Assembly (NCBI GenBank): GCA_963676605.2
Contig: CAXXSP010000033.1
Location: forward strand, 1 to 19,782
Direction: 5' to 3'
DNA length: 19,782 nt
Source of the DNA: SABI01 sp963676605
GTDB taxonomy: Bacteria; Spirochaetota; Spirochaetia; Sphaerochaetales; Sphaerochaetaceae
Under the pieces are notes generated by a model that did not search any database, had not been told where the DNA came from, and was given only the letters and a program-made list of their open reading frames with translations. Below are positions 8,539 through 15,604 of this stretch, one piece after another (position 1 is the stretch's first letter; the number at the start of each line of letters is the position of its first letter). The position numbers were made by a program, and so were the translations under genes.

Positions 8539-9596
8539 TCCTCCTGAAACTTGAACGGTACCGGAAGGAGTTCGTCGAATCTGTAGCGTGTGATGTGATC
8601 ATCCATGTCACAGAGGTAGACAGGAACTTCCGGTCCGGTAAACTCGCTCAGCACCTGCAGGCACACCGCGCATGGAGGTGCCGGGGGGTTGTCCTGGGTA
8701 AGCACCACAAGCATATCTATATCGAGCTTCCCCTCTTCACTTACACCCTTCATAACCGCGCCGCGCTCGGCGCAGATCGTCGCTCCGTAACTCGCGTTTT
8801 CAACATTGCATCCACTGTACAGCATTCCGCTCTCTTTCGATACTACAGTCGCCCCGACCGGGTAATGAGAATAGGGAACGTAGGCATGTGAACGTGCTTG
8901 AACTGCCGACTCCCGTGAGATGAACATCGTCAGAAGCTCATTGAATTCCTCTACTGAGGAGAAGGAAGGAAAAGCTCCGAGACCGGAAAAGACGAAGTCC
9001 GCACCTTTCTCGCTCAGCTGCTGCCGGGTAAAGCTGCTCGTGATGCCTCCGCAGAGAGCTCCTGCCCTCTTGGCGGCTTCAACTCCGTTGGTGGCATCTT
9101 CGAATACGATACAGTGTTCGATCGGAACACCTATTCTCTCTGCAGCCTTCAGGTAGATATCAGGATAGGGTTTCTTTCTCTCCACATTCTTCCCGTGAAG
9201 AAGTGCGTCGAACCAGGACCGGTCAAGATCCATCACGTCTATATTGATCTCCATCTTTGTCGGGTCCGCACTGGTGGCAACAGCCATGTGAATACCTGCC
9301 TTGTGGCAGGTTTCGACAAACTCATGTACGCCCGGCAGGGCTTCTTCCTTTCCTTCGATCAGACGCTTGTAGATGGCGTAGGTATCGAGCTTCGCCTGTT
9401 CGATATCGAGTTCAAACCCGTACTTCTCGGCAACTCCCCCGATATAGCGGTTTTCGCCTGCGCCGACGAAGGGGATGAAGTCTTCGGGTTTCACCATGAC
9501 TCCCCTCTCGTGGAAATACTCGACAGCGGCGGCGCTGATATATTCTTCAGAGTCGATGAGGACTCCATCCATATCGAACAGGATTGCTTGTATCAT
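8535..9596 (-). CDS. Fused HAD phosphatase (beta-phosphoglucomutase-like) and cytidine deaminase
   Basis: 353 residues in one uninterrupted frame. Residues 1-215 form a HAD subfamily IA hydrolase: motif I FDMDG with Asp8 and Asp10, motif II ATSA at 107-110, motif III lysine at KKP 141-143, motif IV FEDATNG at 165-171, and the cap between. Residues 228-353 form a cytidine deaminase: CNVENASYG (263-271), catalytic CAE at 275-277, and PCAVC at 308-312 giving the other two zinc cysteines. Both active sites look complete. A reasonable inference is nucleotide/nucleoside salvage, with dephosphorylation coupled to cytidine-to-uridine deamination, but the HAD substrate cannot be read from sequence. 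The start has AGGAGA overlapping the fic stop codon. It is the last gene of a three-gene minus-strand operon. Confidence 0.88.
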   Translation of the reverse strand: MIQAILFDMDGVLIDSEEYISAAAVEYFHERGVMVKPEDFIPFVGAGENRYIGGVAEKYGFELDIEQAKLDTYAIYKRLIEGKEEALPGVHEFVETCHKAGIHMAVATSADPTKMEINIDVMDLDRSWFDALLHGKNVERKKPYPDIYLKAAERIGVPIEHCIVFEDATNGVEAAKRAGALCGGITSSFTRQQLSEKGADFVFSGLGAFPSFSSVEEFNELLTMFISRESAVQARSHAYVPYSHYPVGATVVSKESGMLYSGCNVENASYGATICAERGAVMKGVSEEGKLDIDMLVVLTQDNPPAPPCAVCLQVLSEFTGPEVPVYLCDMDDHITRYRFDELLPVPFKFQED

Positions 9597-9607
9597 GAGA
9601 GATTCTC

Positions 9608-10378
9608 CTAGTTTTTCAGGTTATAGGGTTCAACTGCGAGATGAAGGAGGCTGATCAGAGGCTGATAATCTCCGTCAAGTGCTGCAATATCTGCTTCCAG
9701 AAGGCGTGCATCATCGGTCTCAGAGGGATTGATGTGCCAGCCTGCCTGGTGGGAGAGCTGCTGGAAGAAGAGTCTCATCGTCCGCGTATTTCCGTCGAGA
9801 AATGGATGAACGGCATGAACTTCAGCCATAAAGTATGCAAGGTTATCGACGAACTGGTCAAACTCCTGCCTTCTCAGGTACCTCTCCTCTCTCAGTTTGG
9901 AGAAGATCTCCTCGGCGGTGGATTCGATATACTGGGGGAGACAGAATACGGTCTTCTGAGTCACCGCCATATCACGGAGAGTTCCGCTGAACGGATAGAT
10001 ATCGCTGAAAAGCCGGTGATGAATTTCCGTAAGATATTCAAAGTCAAAGGCTCCCTCGTGATCTTCCTTGAGTATTTCCGCCATGCGGACCGAAACGATC
10101 AGGGTTTCAACTTCATCAAGAAGATCCTCATCGGTGATGCCGAAGAGATTGATGTAGACATCAGTTCCGGGATAGAGGTGATCCTCACTCTCTTTAGGAG
10201 CGGAATCTCCGGTCAGCCCATAGGCTTCGATAATACGGGAAACAGCCCAGTCCGGTTCAATCTTGTCATCAAGGACATCATGAACGAACTCCTCTGCCTC
10301 CGTGTTCATGTGATATTCTTCCGTCTCCTGGACAAAGTAGATATAGTCTAGAAGACGGCGTATACTGCTTTCTTTCAT
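9608..10378 (-). CDS. Fic family protein (putative AMPylase/NMP transferase)
   Basis: 256 residues from the ATG at 10378, which I prefer because AAGGTGAG lies 4 nt before it; an in-frame GTG at 10387 would add MRG. The Fic core is clear: an inlet segment YPGTDVYINLFGI, FEYLTEIHHRLFSDIYPFSGTLR, CLPQYI (the flap), and the active-site motif HPFLDGNTR at residues 191-199. The consensus is HPFx(D/E)GN(G/K)R; here the small residue before Arg is Thr, a variant I recall in other Fic proteins, and the catalytic His and both Arg/Asn ligands remain. Residues 1-57 form a helical extension that resembles VbhA-type Fic antitoxin domains in layout, but the inhibitory (S/T)xxxE(G/N) motif is at best degenerate (YFVQET). 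Fic proteins modify target proteins with nucleotides; no target is evident. It sits between the outer-membrane protein and the HAD-deaminase fusion, 11 nt from each. Confidence 0.85.
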   Translation of the reverse strand: MKESSIRRLLDYIYFVQETEEYHMNTEAEEFVHDVLDDKIEPDWAVSRIIEAYGLTGDSAPKESEDHLYPGTDVYINLFGITDEDLLDEVETLIVSVRMAEILKEDHEGAFDFEYLTEIHHRLFSDIYPFSGTLRDMAVTQKTVFCLPQYIESTAEEIFSKLREERYLRRQEFDQFVDNLAYFMAEVHAVHPFLDGNTRTMRLFFQQLSHQAGWHINPSETDDARLLEADIAALDGDYQPLISLLHLAVEPYNLKN

Positions 10379-10389
10379 TCCCCTCACCT

Positions 10390-11682
10390 TTAGAATCGAT
10401 AGGTTACACCTAATCGTACAATACCGGTAAGCTCATAGGGTGTAAAGAGGCCGCTCATGAGGAAACGGGTTTCTGCCATGGCAGCAAAGGAGAGGACATC
10501 ACTCAAGTCGTATCTTCCGATAACTGAGACATAAGGGCCGTAAAAAAGATTAGGCTCCGTCGTACTGAGATCTTTGCTGGTGAACATCAGTGAAAGGCCG
10601 GCGACACCATCAATGCTCCACAGGTCATTCAGTCTTCTGGTATAGGAGACTCCTGCCCTGATATCAGGCGCGACAATCGAGTCCTTCGCGGTATCCTGAT
10701 AGAGGGTGAATCCCAGGCCTCCACGGAACGAGAGATAGGAATCTGGAGAGTAGGTAACAATTCCCGGATACACGAATTCGAAGGTGAATGAGGGGAGGAT
10801 CATCGTTCTCAAAGGAGTATAGTCTCCGTCTGGATCGAAGAAGCTTGTCAGGAATACATTATCTCCCTTACCGCCGGTACCGGCGAAGAGTTCGATAGAC
10901 ATCTTCGGATTTGAATCGAGAGACTCAATGAGTTCTGCCTCTGTCGGAGGAGTGAGGGGGGCGATTTCACTTACGCTCTCCTCTTCAGGTGCAGCTTCAG
11001 CATCAGCTGATTCAACAGATGAAAGCTCTTCTGTGCCTGCCGGTTCGCTCATGACAATCTCGGAGTCGATCGGTTCGTCCATCACCACCGGTTCATCTAT
11101 CACCGTGATGATATCGCCGCTTTCGACGGGAGCTGCATCCATGATCACCGGAGCTGCATCCATGATCACCGGAGCTGCATCCATGATCACCGGGGCCTCA
11201 TCCATGATCACCGGGGCCTCATCCATGATCACCGGAGCCTCATCCATGATCACCGGGGCCTCGTCCATGATCAGAGGTTCATCCATCACCGTGATCATAT
11301 CGTCGCTTTCGACGGGGGCTTCATTGATCACCTCGGGAGACGGGGAGCTGCTTGCTGCTACAGCAGCTTCCTGGGCGGGTGCAGGGCCTCCTGCAGGATA
11401 TGCATAGGAGGAAGAGCCTGAGAAGGACGATCCATCGTACGACTGCTGAATCTCAAAGGTGAAGGAGAGTTCCTCATCAACACGCGGAAGTACATAGCTT
11501 GTCACAGAAGCATCGACAGTCACCCACTCCTGGCTGTTCAGACGGTATCTGAATGCCGTGATATCCTCATCTGCAGGAGACCAGGACCATTCAATTGTGA
11601 CAAGTCCCGCCTGCAGTGAAAATGCAAGGAATAGTAGAGTTGTAAGTGCAAAGATCCGCTTCAGATTGGAATATCTTTTCAT
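10390..11682 (-). CDS. Outer-membrane beta-barrel protein with heptapeptide-repeat linker
   Basis: 430 residues from the ATG at 11682 (GGAGGG 4 nt before it). The frame is open up to a GTG at 11718, but that lies within the probable -10 box, so the shorter start is chosen. Parts in order: signal peptide 1-25 (cleavage after LQA); a beta-sandwich-like domain 26-95 with W-x-W and QQSYDG, reminiscent of a domain in spirochaete surface proteins; a long acidic Pro/Glu/Asp linker, about 100-258, containing seven tandem heptads MDEAPVI/MDAAPVI (about 139-187); and a C-terminal barrel, about 259-430, ending in VRLGVTYRF, with the final Phe expected for BAM-assembled proteins. Exact function is unknown. 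It is the first gene of an operon with fic and the HAD-deaminase gene. Confidence 0.8.
   Translation of the reverse strand: MKRYSNLKRIFALTTLLFLAFSLQAGLVTIEWSWSPADEDITAFRYRLNSQEWVTVDASVTSYVLPRVDEELSFTFEIQQSYDGSSFSGSSSYAYPAGGPAPAQEAAVAASSSPSPEVINEAPVESDDMITVMDEPLIMDEAPVIMDEAPVIMDEAPVIMDEAPVIMDAAPVIMDAAPVIMDAAPVESGDIITVIDEPVVMDEPIDSEIVMSEPAGTEELSSVESADAEAAPEEESVSEIAPLTPPTEAELIESLDSNPKMSIELFAGTGGKGDNVFLTSFFDPDGDYTPLRTMILPSFTFEFVYPGIVTYSPDSYLSFRGGLGFTLYQDTAKDSIVAPDIRAGVSYTRRLNDLWSIDGVAGLSLMFTSKDLSTTEPNLFYGPYVSVIGRYDLSDVLSFAAMAETRFLMSGLFTPYELTGIVRLGVTYRF
11090..11316. repeat. 41-bp direct repeats flanking the 21-bp array
   Basis: 11090-11130 and 11276-11316 match at 38 of 41 positions and bracket the heptad array. 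They encode the two related peptides with cores ESGDIITVIDEP and ESDDMITVMDEP. Diverged unit-like sequence also lies just outside both copies, so the whole linker seems to have grown by nested duplication. Confidence 0.85.
11131..11277. repeat. Tandem array of seven 21-bp units inside the barrel-protein gene
   Basis: Units start at 11131, 11152, 11173, 11194, 11215, 11236 and 11257. The first three are identical and the fourth and fifth are identical to each other; the variants differ at a few positions, and the last is the most diverged. Each encodes one heptad (MDEAPVI or MDAAPVI) on the minus strand. Unit length is a multiple of three, so slippage changes linker length without breaking the frame. 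Confidence 0.95.
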
Positions 11683-11708
11683 ATGCCCTCCGGATGGTTT
11701 CCTCATAG

Positions 11709-11717
11709 AGTATAGCA
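11709..11717 (-). promoter_or_regulatory. Extended -10 promoter for the barrel-protein/fic/HAD-deaminase operon
   Basis: Minus strand TGC then TATACT (11717 to 11709), an extended -10. A start near 11702 would leave about 20 nt before the ATG at 11682. It excludes the upstream GTG at 11718 as the start. A TTGACA farther upstream is at too long a spacing to pair with it. Confidence 0.55.
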
Positions 11718-11800
11718 CAACCTATGGTAATAATTAAGATGTCAATGCTGTATATATACACTCATCCCGTGTGATACTGTTCCTTTCATGAAATCGGGAT

Positions 11801-11806
11801 TATACT
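11801..11806 (+). promoter_or_regulatory. Candidate -10 box giving a leaderless yitT-family transcript
   Basis: TATACT ends 6 nt before the ATG at 11813, so normal initiation would fall on the A of the start codon. An alternative extended -10, TGT then GATACT (11770-11778), would give a leader of about 28 nt, but no Shine-Dalgarno is visible in it. Confidence 0.35.
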
Positions 11807-11812
11807 ACCCGC

Positions 11813-12688
11813 ATGAAACGCCTCTCGAATTTAAAAAACAAGGTCATGCTACTCTTCGGAAGCGCGATCGTCGCGCTTGGGCTGATCCTGTTCATCACTC
11901 CCGCACAGCTGGCAAGCGGCGGAGTAAGCGGTATCTCGGTTATCATCTACCATCTGTTCAAGATAGATGTCGGTGTCTCCATATTCGTCGTCTCAGTACC
12001 GATATTCATTGCAGGGATCCGTATCTTCGGCAGGAAATTCTTCATGATATCCCTGATCGGAACATTCCTGCTGAGCGGATGGACGAGCCTGTTCGGATTT
12101 CTCCTCGGGTATGAGGGGATACTCGACTACAGTGACTCTATCAACACCCTGCTCTCTGCGATTTTCGGAGGCTTTCTCATAGGCTTCGGAACAGGTATCG
12201 TGCTGAAGGGAGGAGCAAATACGGGTGGCGTCGATATCATCGCACAGATCATCAGCCGGTTCACACCGCTGTCTCTCGGCACCTCGTTCTTTATTGTGGA
12301 CGGCATGGTGCTCCTTCTCGGAGCTACCGTATTCGGGATCGAGAAGGCGCTGTTCGCAGCGATTGCTCTCTACGTCTCCAGTATCTCAATCAATTATGTG
12401 GTTCTGAATATAGGAACACGCTACGCGAAAACTGCGCTCATCATCAGTGACCAGTTCAAAGAGATCTCGCAGCGGATCAATGAAGAGCTTGATCATGGAG
12501 CAACCTTTCTTCAGGGCAAGGGATCTTACACGCAGGCAGACCGTCCGGTCATCATGACGGTCGTTTCCAATCAGAAGGTCAGTGCGCTCATTGCTATTGT
12601 GAAAGAGTGCGACCCCTCGGCTTTCATGATACTCGAAGAGGCGCATGAAGTGATGGGAGAAGGGTTCAGCAACCTCTCCGCCCGGTAA
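11813..12688 (+). CDS. YitT family membrane protein (DUF161/DUF2179)
   Basis: 291 residues. The N-terminal 200 residues have five or six hydrophobic segments with the family glycine motifs SGGVSGIS (35-42) and GGANTGGVDIIA (133-144). The C-terminal 215-285 is the soluble DUF2179 domain, with GATFLQGKGSYT (229-240) and FMILEEAHEVMGEGF. Family members are inner-membrane proteins of unknown transport or sensing role. The ATG at 11813 gives the normal N-terminus, but no ribosome site is seen before it. It is divergent from the barrel-protein operon and convergent with the nucleotidyltransferase gene, 3 nt between stops. Confidence 0.88.
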   Translation: MKRLSNLKNKVMLLFGSAIVALGLILFITPAQLASGGVSGISVIIYHLFKIDVGVSIFVVSVPIFIAGIRIFGRKFFMISLIGTFLLSGWTSLFGFLLGYEGILDYSDSINTLLSAIFGGFLIGFGTGIVLKGGANTGGVDIIAQIISRFTPLSLGTSFFIVDGMVLLLGATVFGIEKALFAAIALYVSSISINYVVLNIGTRYAKTALIISDQFKEISQRINEELDHGATFLQGKGSYTQADRPVIMTVVSNQKVSALIAIVKECDPSAFMILEEAHEVMGEGFSNLSAR

Positions 12689-12691
12689 AGA

Positions 12692-13597
12692 TCAGGTCCA
12701 GAGCTTGCGGGGATACAGACCCTTATCTATCATCGCGGCAATCTCCTGCTTCACATTGTCTCTGTCTTCCTGGTAGGTCATGCCGAACCATTTCTCTTCG
12801 GTCGTATAGAATCTCATACGGGCATCGCCAGTGAGGATCATTTCACTTGAAGCCTCGGGGAGATAACACTCCTCCTTCGGAGTCGATACGTTCTCAGTGA
12901 TAAACCTGTCGAAATAGTCGCTGAGGAAATCGAGAGCCTTCGGTGTATACCCGAAGTAATTCATGGAAACCCACTCATCACCTTTCAGGAGTCTCTTCTC
13001 ACCGTCGATATCACTGTAGATGCTATCTCCTTCATGATAAATCGTCTTATTCTCTCTCATGGAATCAAGGTACCCATCCTTTACTTGACAGATCGCACGG
13101 GACACTGAACCGCTGCGGCTCGTCGTGTTCTGAAGAACATACCCCACCATCGCATGCTCCGCGGAGTCCGCGCTCACACTCGAAAGATGCTTCGCCATCG
13201 TCTCGAAAGGATCAATCCCGTAATAGTCATCACTGTTGATAACACAGAACGGAGCATCAAGCTTCTCCTTCGCACTCAGCACGGCATGAACCGTTCCCCA
13301 CGGTTTAGTCCTGCCCTTGGAAAGTTCCACCTGAGAGGGGGTGAGAAGCGTACTCATCTCCTGAAACACATAGCTTGCATCACAGTGGCGTGCCACCCTG
13401 TCAAAAATACGTTCCCTGAAATCTTTCTCGATATCCTTACGGATGATATATACGACCTTGCCGAACCCGCTTCTCAGGGCATCATAGGTTGAGTAATCCA
13501 GAAGAGCCTCGTTATCGAATCCGACTCCGTCTATCTGTTTCACTCCTCCGTAGCGGCTTCCCATACCTGCTGCCATGACGAGTAGAATTGGTTTCAT
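12692..13597 (-). CDS. Sugar-phosphate nucleotidyltransferase family protein
   Basis: 301 residues from the ATG at 13597, which has AAGGAGG at the right distance. An upstream in-frame start at 13642 lies beyond the probable -10 box and is rejected. The N-terminus MAAGMGSRYGGVKQ (8-21) is the nucleotide-binding signature of NTP transferases (consensus GxGxRxxxxTxxxxK, here with YGG). KPWGTVHA (98-105) and NSDDYYG (121-127, with the metal-binding Asp) complete the fold. It should activate a sugar or polyol phosphate with an NTP, but neither substrate nor nucleotide is clear and there is no glycan operon beside it. It has its own promoter. Downstream it converges with the YitT gene. Confidence 0.82.
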   Translation of the reverse strand: MKPILLVMAAGMGSRYGGVKQIDGVGFDNEALLDYSTYDALRSGFGKVVYIIRKDIEKDFRERIFDRVARHCDASYVFQEMSTLLTPSQVELSKGRTKPWGTVHAVLSAKEKLDAPFCVINSDDYYGIDPFETMAKHLSSVSADSAEHAMVGYVLQNTTSRSGSVSRAICQVKDGYLDSMRENKTIYHEGDSIYSDIDGEKRLLKGDEWVSMNYFGYTPKALDFLSDYFDRFITENVSTPKEECYLPEASSEMILTGDARMRFYTTEEKWFGMTYQEDRDNVKQEIAAMIDKGLYPRKLWT

Positions 13598-13632
13598 ATC
13601 ATCCTCCTTGATGTGGTTGTGTCTGTTGAGAG

Positions 13633-13641
13633 AGTATACCA
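13633..13641 (-). promoter_or_regulatory. Extended -10 promoter for the nucleotidyltransferase gene
   Basis: Minus strand TGG then TATACT (13641 to 13633), about 35 nt before the ATG at 13597. No convincing -35. Same type as the element at 11709-11717. Confidence 0.5.
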
Positions 13642-13695
13642 TAGAGCGGCATAAGACTCTATCGGGGTAAGAGAGCTTCAGATGAAAGAGAGGTA

Positions 13696-14253
13696 TCAGT
13701 TCGCAAGCACTTCCACCAGGATGGACGCTTCATAGAGACCCGAAGAGAACTCCTCTATATGGAATCCCTCATCCAGCGTAGGAAAGACCATGCTGATGCT
13801 GCCCCTCTCCTTGTATCTGGACCCGACAAGGGTCCCCACTCTCTTCTTCATCGACCGGGAATCCCCTGCAGATAGAGAGCTCTCATCATCGAGATCCTTC
13901 AATGAAATGGAAAAAGGGATCGGAGGACCTTCGGAGGGAAGTCCCTCCTCAGTAATGTTCCTGAAAGCGAACACATCGCTTCCAAGCGATGAAGCAATAC
14001 CTGGAGAGAGTTTCATTTCATACTGAAGGTCTGGAGAATTTGAGGAGAATTCATACGTGGCAACCTCGAACTCCTTACCGCCCAGTTCCTGAGTAAAGAC
14101 AAATTCCGATGAGAGTGTGAGGTCGAGTGAAAAAGTCTCCTGAAGGGGAATCTTGCCGTTCAGGGGGATGGTCCCCACGAAGAGAGTCCGCTGACCATAC
14201 AGGAGAGCAGTAAGTGTGAGAAGTATCATAATTGCGGGCAGCCCTTTTCTCAC
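13696..14253 (-). CDS. Small secreted protein of unknown function
   Basis: 185 residues from a GTG start with GGAGG 6 nt before it. Residues 1-20 are a signal peptide (MRKG, hydrophobic core IMILLTLTALL, likely cleavage near YG-Q). There is no lipobox cysteine, so the product should be periplasmic or exported rather than a lipoprotein. The mature part has alternating polar/hydrophobic stretches suggesting beta strands and no motif I recognise. It has its own TTGACA-type promoter and ends 98 nt before the nucleotidyltransferase start; whether they work together is not shown. Confidence 0.7.
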   Translation of the reverse strand: MRKGLPAIMILLTLTALLYGQRTLFVGTIPLNGKIPLQETFSLDLTLSSEFVFTQELGGKEFEVATYEFSSNSPDLQYEMKLSPGIASSLGSDVFAFRNITEEGLPSEGPPIPFSISLKDLDDESSLSAGDSRSMKKRVGTLVGSRYKERGSISMVFPTLDEGFHIEEFSSGLYEASILVEVLAN

Positions 14254-14506
14254 CGAAATCCTCCGTGATACCAGCTGATTGTATGGTACAAAATATCGTA
14301 ACTGGTGTCAATATCTATATTTAGCATGTAAAAACCGACAAGATTCACATCATAATTGTTTTCAATACAGAACTTTACACACGCCTTACATATGTCACAT
14401 CAAATATATAAAGGTGTATATAAGGGGTCTTTTATTTCCTGTGGTTTTTCCTTCAGCGCCTGATGGTGGTAGTCAGGTGAATGAGTAAAAGAAAACTGTG
14501 CGGAAA
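14254..14506. other. AT-rich intergenic spacer at the edge of the amine/glutamate locus
   Basis: 253 bp, clearly richer in A and T than the genes on either side. Apart from the promoter at 14283-14311 I see no gene. An 8-bp inverted repeat, CGCCTGAT (14457-14464) with ATCAGGCG (14506-14513), overlaps the stop of the amidohydrolase gene, and CCTGA/TCAGG (14459-14477) can form a small hairpin inside it. Neither is followed by a T-run on the minus strand, so I do not call a terminator. Confidence 0.4.
14283..14311 (-). promoter_or_regulatory. Candidate sigma-70 promoter for the small secreted protein
   Basis: Minus strand TTGACA (14311-14306), a 17-nt spacer and TACCAT (14288-14283). Expected start near 14276, leader about 23 nt. 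Confidence 0.55.
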
Positions 14507-15589
14507 TCAGGCGAGCTTATGGAGCTGTAGAGAATTCTCGCAGAGAATACCCCGAAGTAATGTTTCCCTGTAGGTTGAGGTTATTTTTCGCTGCTTTACA
14601 AGACCTTCTGTCAGTTCGCCCAGAGTATCCTTTGCCATCTTTGCTCCGAACCAGTGTGTTTCCGGCTGTGAAAAACCATCTGAACCATACAAGACCTTGT
14701 TCAGCGGACACATACTCATAATATCCTCAAGGCCACGTCTCATACCGAGAGGAACAAAGGGAATAAACTCTGAAATATCAACATATACATTCGGATACAT
14801 GGCCGCCAGATAACCGGCTTCGAAGGTATAGGGATAACCTCCATGAATCAACACGATCGGAACTTCCTTTCCCGCTTCCGAGTCCAGGAAAGGCTTGAGG
14901 TGAAGTGGATTATTTGTTCTTAGATCTATGTTCGATTCACCGAAGGCGGCATGAACATGAAAAGGGAGGGAAGCTTCACGGCACAGTGCCGCAGCTTCAA
15001 GAAACAGGAAGTTCCTGTACGAGGCTTCGACCTCCATATCCACGTCCTTCCAGGTCGTAGAAGGATCAATCTCAAGTCCGGACCGATATCCTATGATCGA
15101 CTTCACTGCAACGATATGTAAAGAAGAGACAAATCGCTCAATGTGATCTCTCATTAGTATTCTGGCATCCTCTGCAGGTACCTTTTTCGCCCAGAGTTCA
15201 TCAACTATCGATTCAAGACGGTACACATACCGGACATGAGCAGGAACAAGCTCTTCAAACAGATGGAAATCAACAGAAGATTTTTCCAGACCGATATCAA
15301 CCAGTAGCCACTGGAGATTTACATGCTCCCACAGTGTTTTCACCCATTCCTTATACCTGGAAGCCATGTTTCGCCGTGCGGCGAGGACAGTCTCCTCGTC
15401 CGGGGAACATTCGAGGAGGTCAGATAACTCTATCAGCAGATTCCTGTACATCAGGGAGTGACGGAGCTGATCATCCGGCATGGAGTTCAAGGAAAGGGAC
15501 AGAGCCCGATGAAGCGGCGTCTCATCGAACGCAATTGAGAAGAAGTGGCAGTGGTTGTCAAGAACCGGAATCTCTGTAATATCCATCAT
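14507..15589 (-). CDS. Amidohydrolase-2 family protein, FluG N-terminal-domain type
   Basis: 360 residues; a second ATG at 15586 is better spaced from the GGGGG ribosome site and may be the true start. The metal-dependent TIM-barrel motifs are all visible: HCH at 13-15, a lysine in VAVKSIIGY (Lys163), FHVHAAFGE with His211 and His213, VLIHGG (His249), and LYGSDG with Asp304. In fungal FluG a domain of this kind is fused to a glutamine-synthetase-like domain; here the synthetase homologue is the next gene upstream, 15 nt away. Likely role: hydrolysis of an amide or gamma-glutamyl-type bond, or another step on the same substrate, in the cytoplasm (no signal peptide). The substrate is unknown. 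Confidence 0.82.
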   Translation of the reverse strand: MMDITEIPVLDNHCHFFSIAFDETPLHRALSLSLNSMPDDQLRHSLMYRNLLIELSDLLECSPDEETVLAARRNMASRYKEWVKTLWEHVNLQWLLVDIGLEKSSVDFHLFEELVPAHVRYVYRLESIVDELWAKKVPAEDARILMRDHIERFVSSLHIVAVKSIIGYRSGLEIDPSTTWKDVDMEVEASYRNFLFLEAAALCREASLPFHVHAAFGESNIDLRTNNPLHLKPFLDSEAGKEVPIVLIHGGYPYTFEAGYLAAMYPNVYVDISEFIPFVPLGMRRGLEDIMSMCPLNKVLYGSDGFSQPETHWFGAKMAKDTLGELTEGLVKQRKITSTYRETLLRGILCENSLQLHKLA

Positions 15590-15604
15590 TCCCCCAGCAG
15601 AATA

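Noticed and set aside
11131..11277. Short regular repeats as a possible CRISPR array
   Set aside because: Units are directly adjacent with no spacers and are translated in frame as heptads.
10928..11407. 159-residue open frame on the plus strand across the repeat array
   Set aside because: It is the mirror of the 21-bp repeat in the barrel-protein gene, has no ribosome site, and its product is a low-complexity Ser/Ile/Thr/Gly/Ala repeat.
11674..11840. Divergent barrel-protein and YitT genes both start with an MKR-x-SNLK peptide, as if duplicated
   Set aside because: Codons differ at most positions and the proteins are unrelated beyond residue 10; a short basic N-terminus is a common signal or membrane-anchor feature.
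14279..14488. 69-residue open frame in the AT-rich spacer
   Set aside because: No ribosome site, no recognisable motif, and it overlaps the promoter region of the secreted-protein gene.
14457..14513. Inverted repeat at the end of the amidohydrolase gene as a terminator
   Set aside because: The loop is about 40 nt, the inner hairpin has only 5 bp, and no T-run follows on the minus strand.
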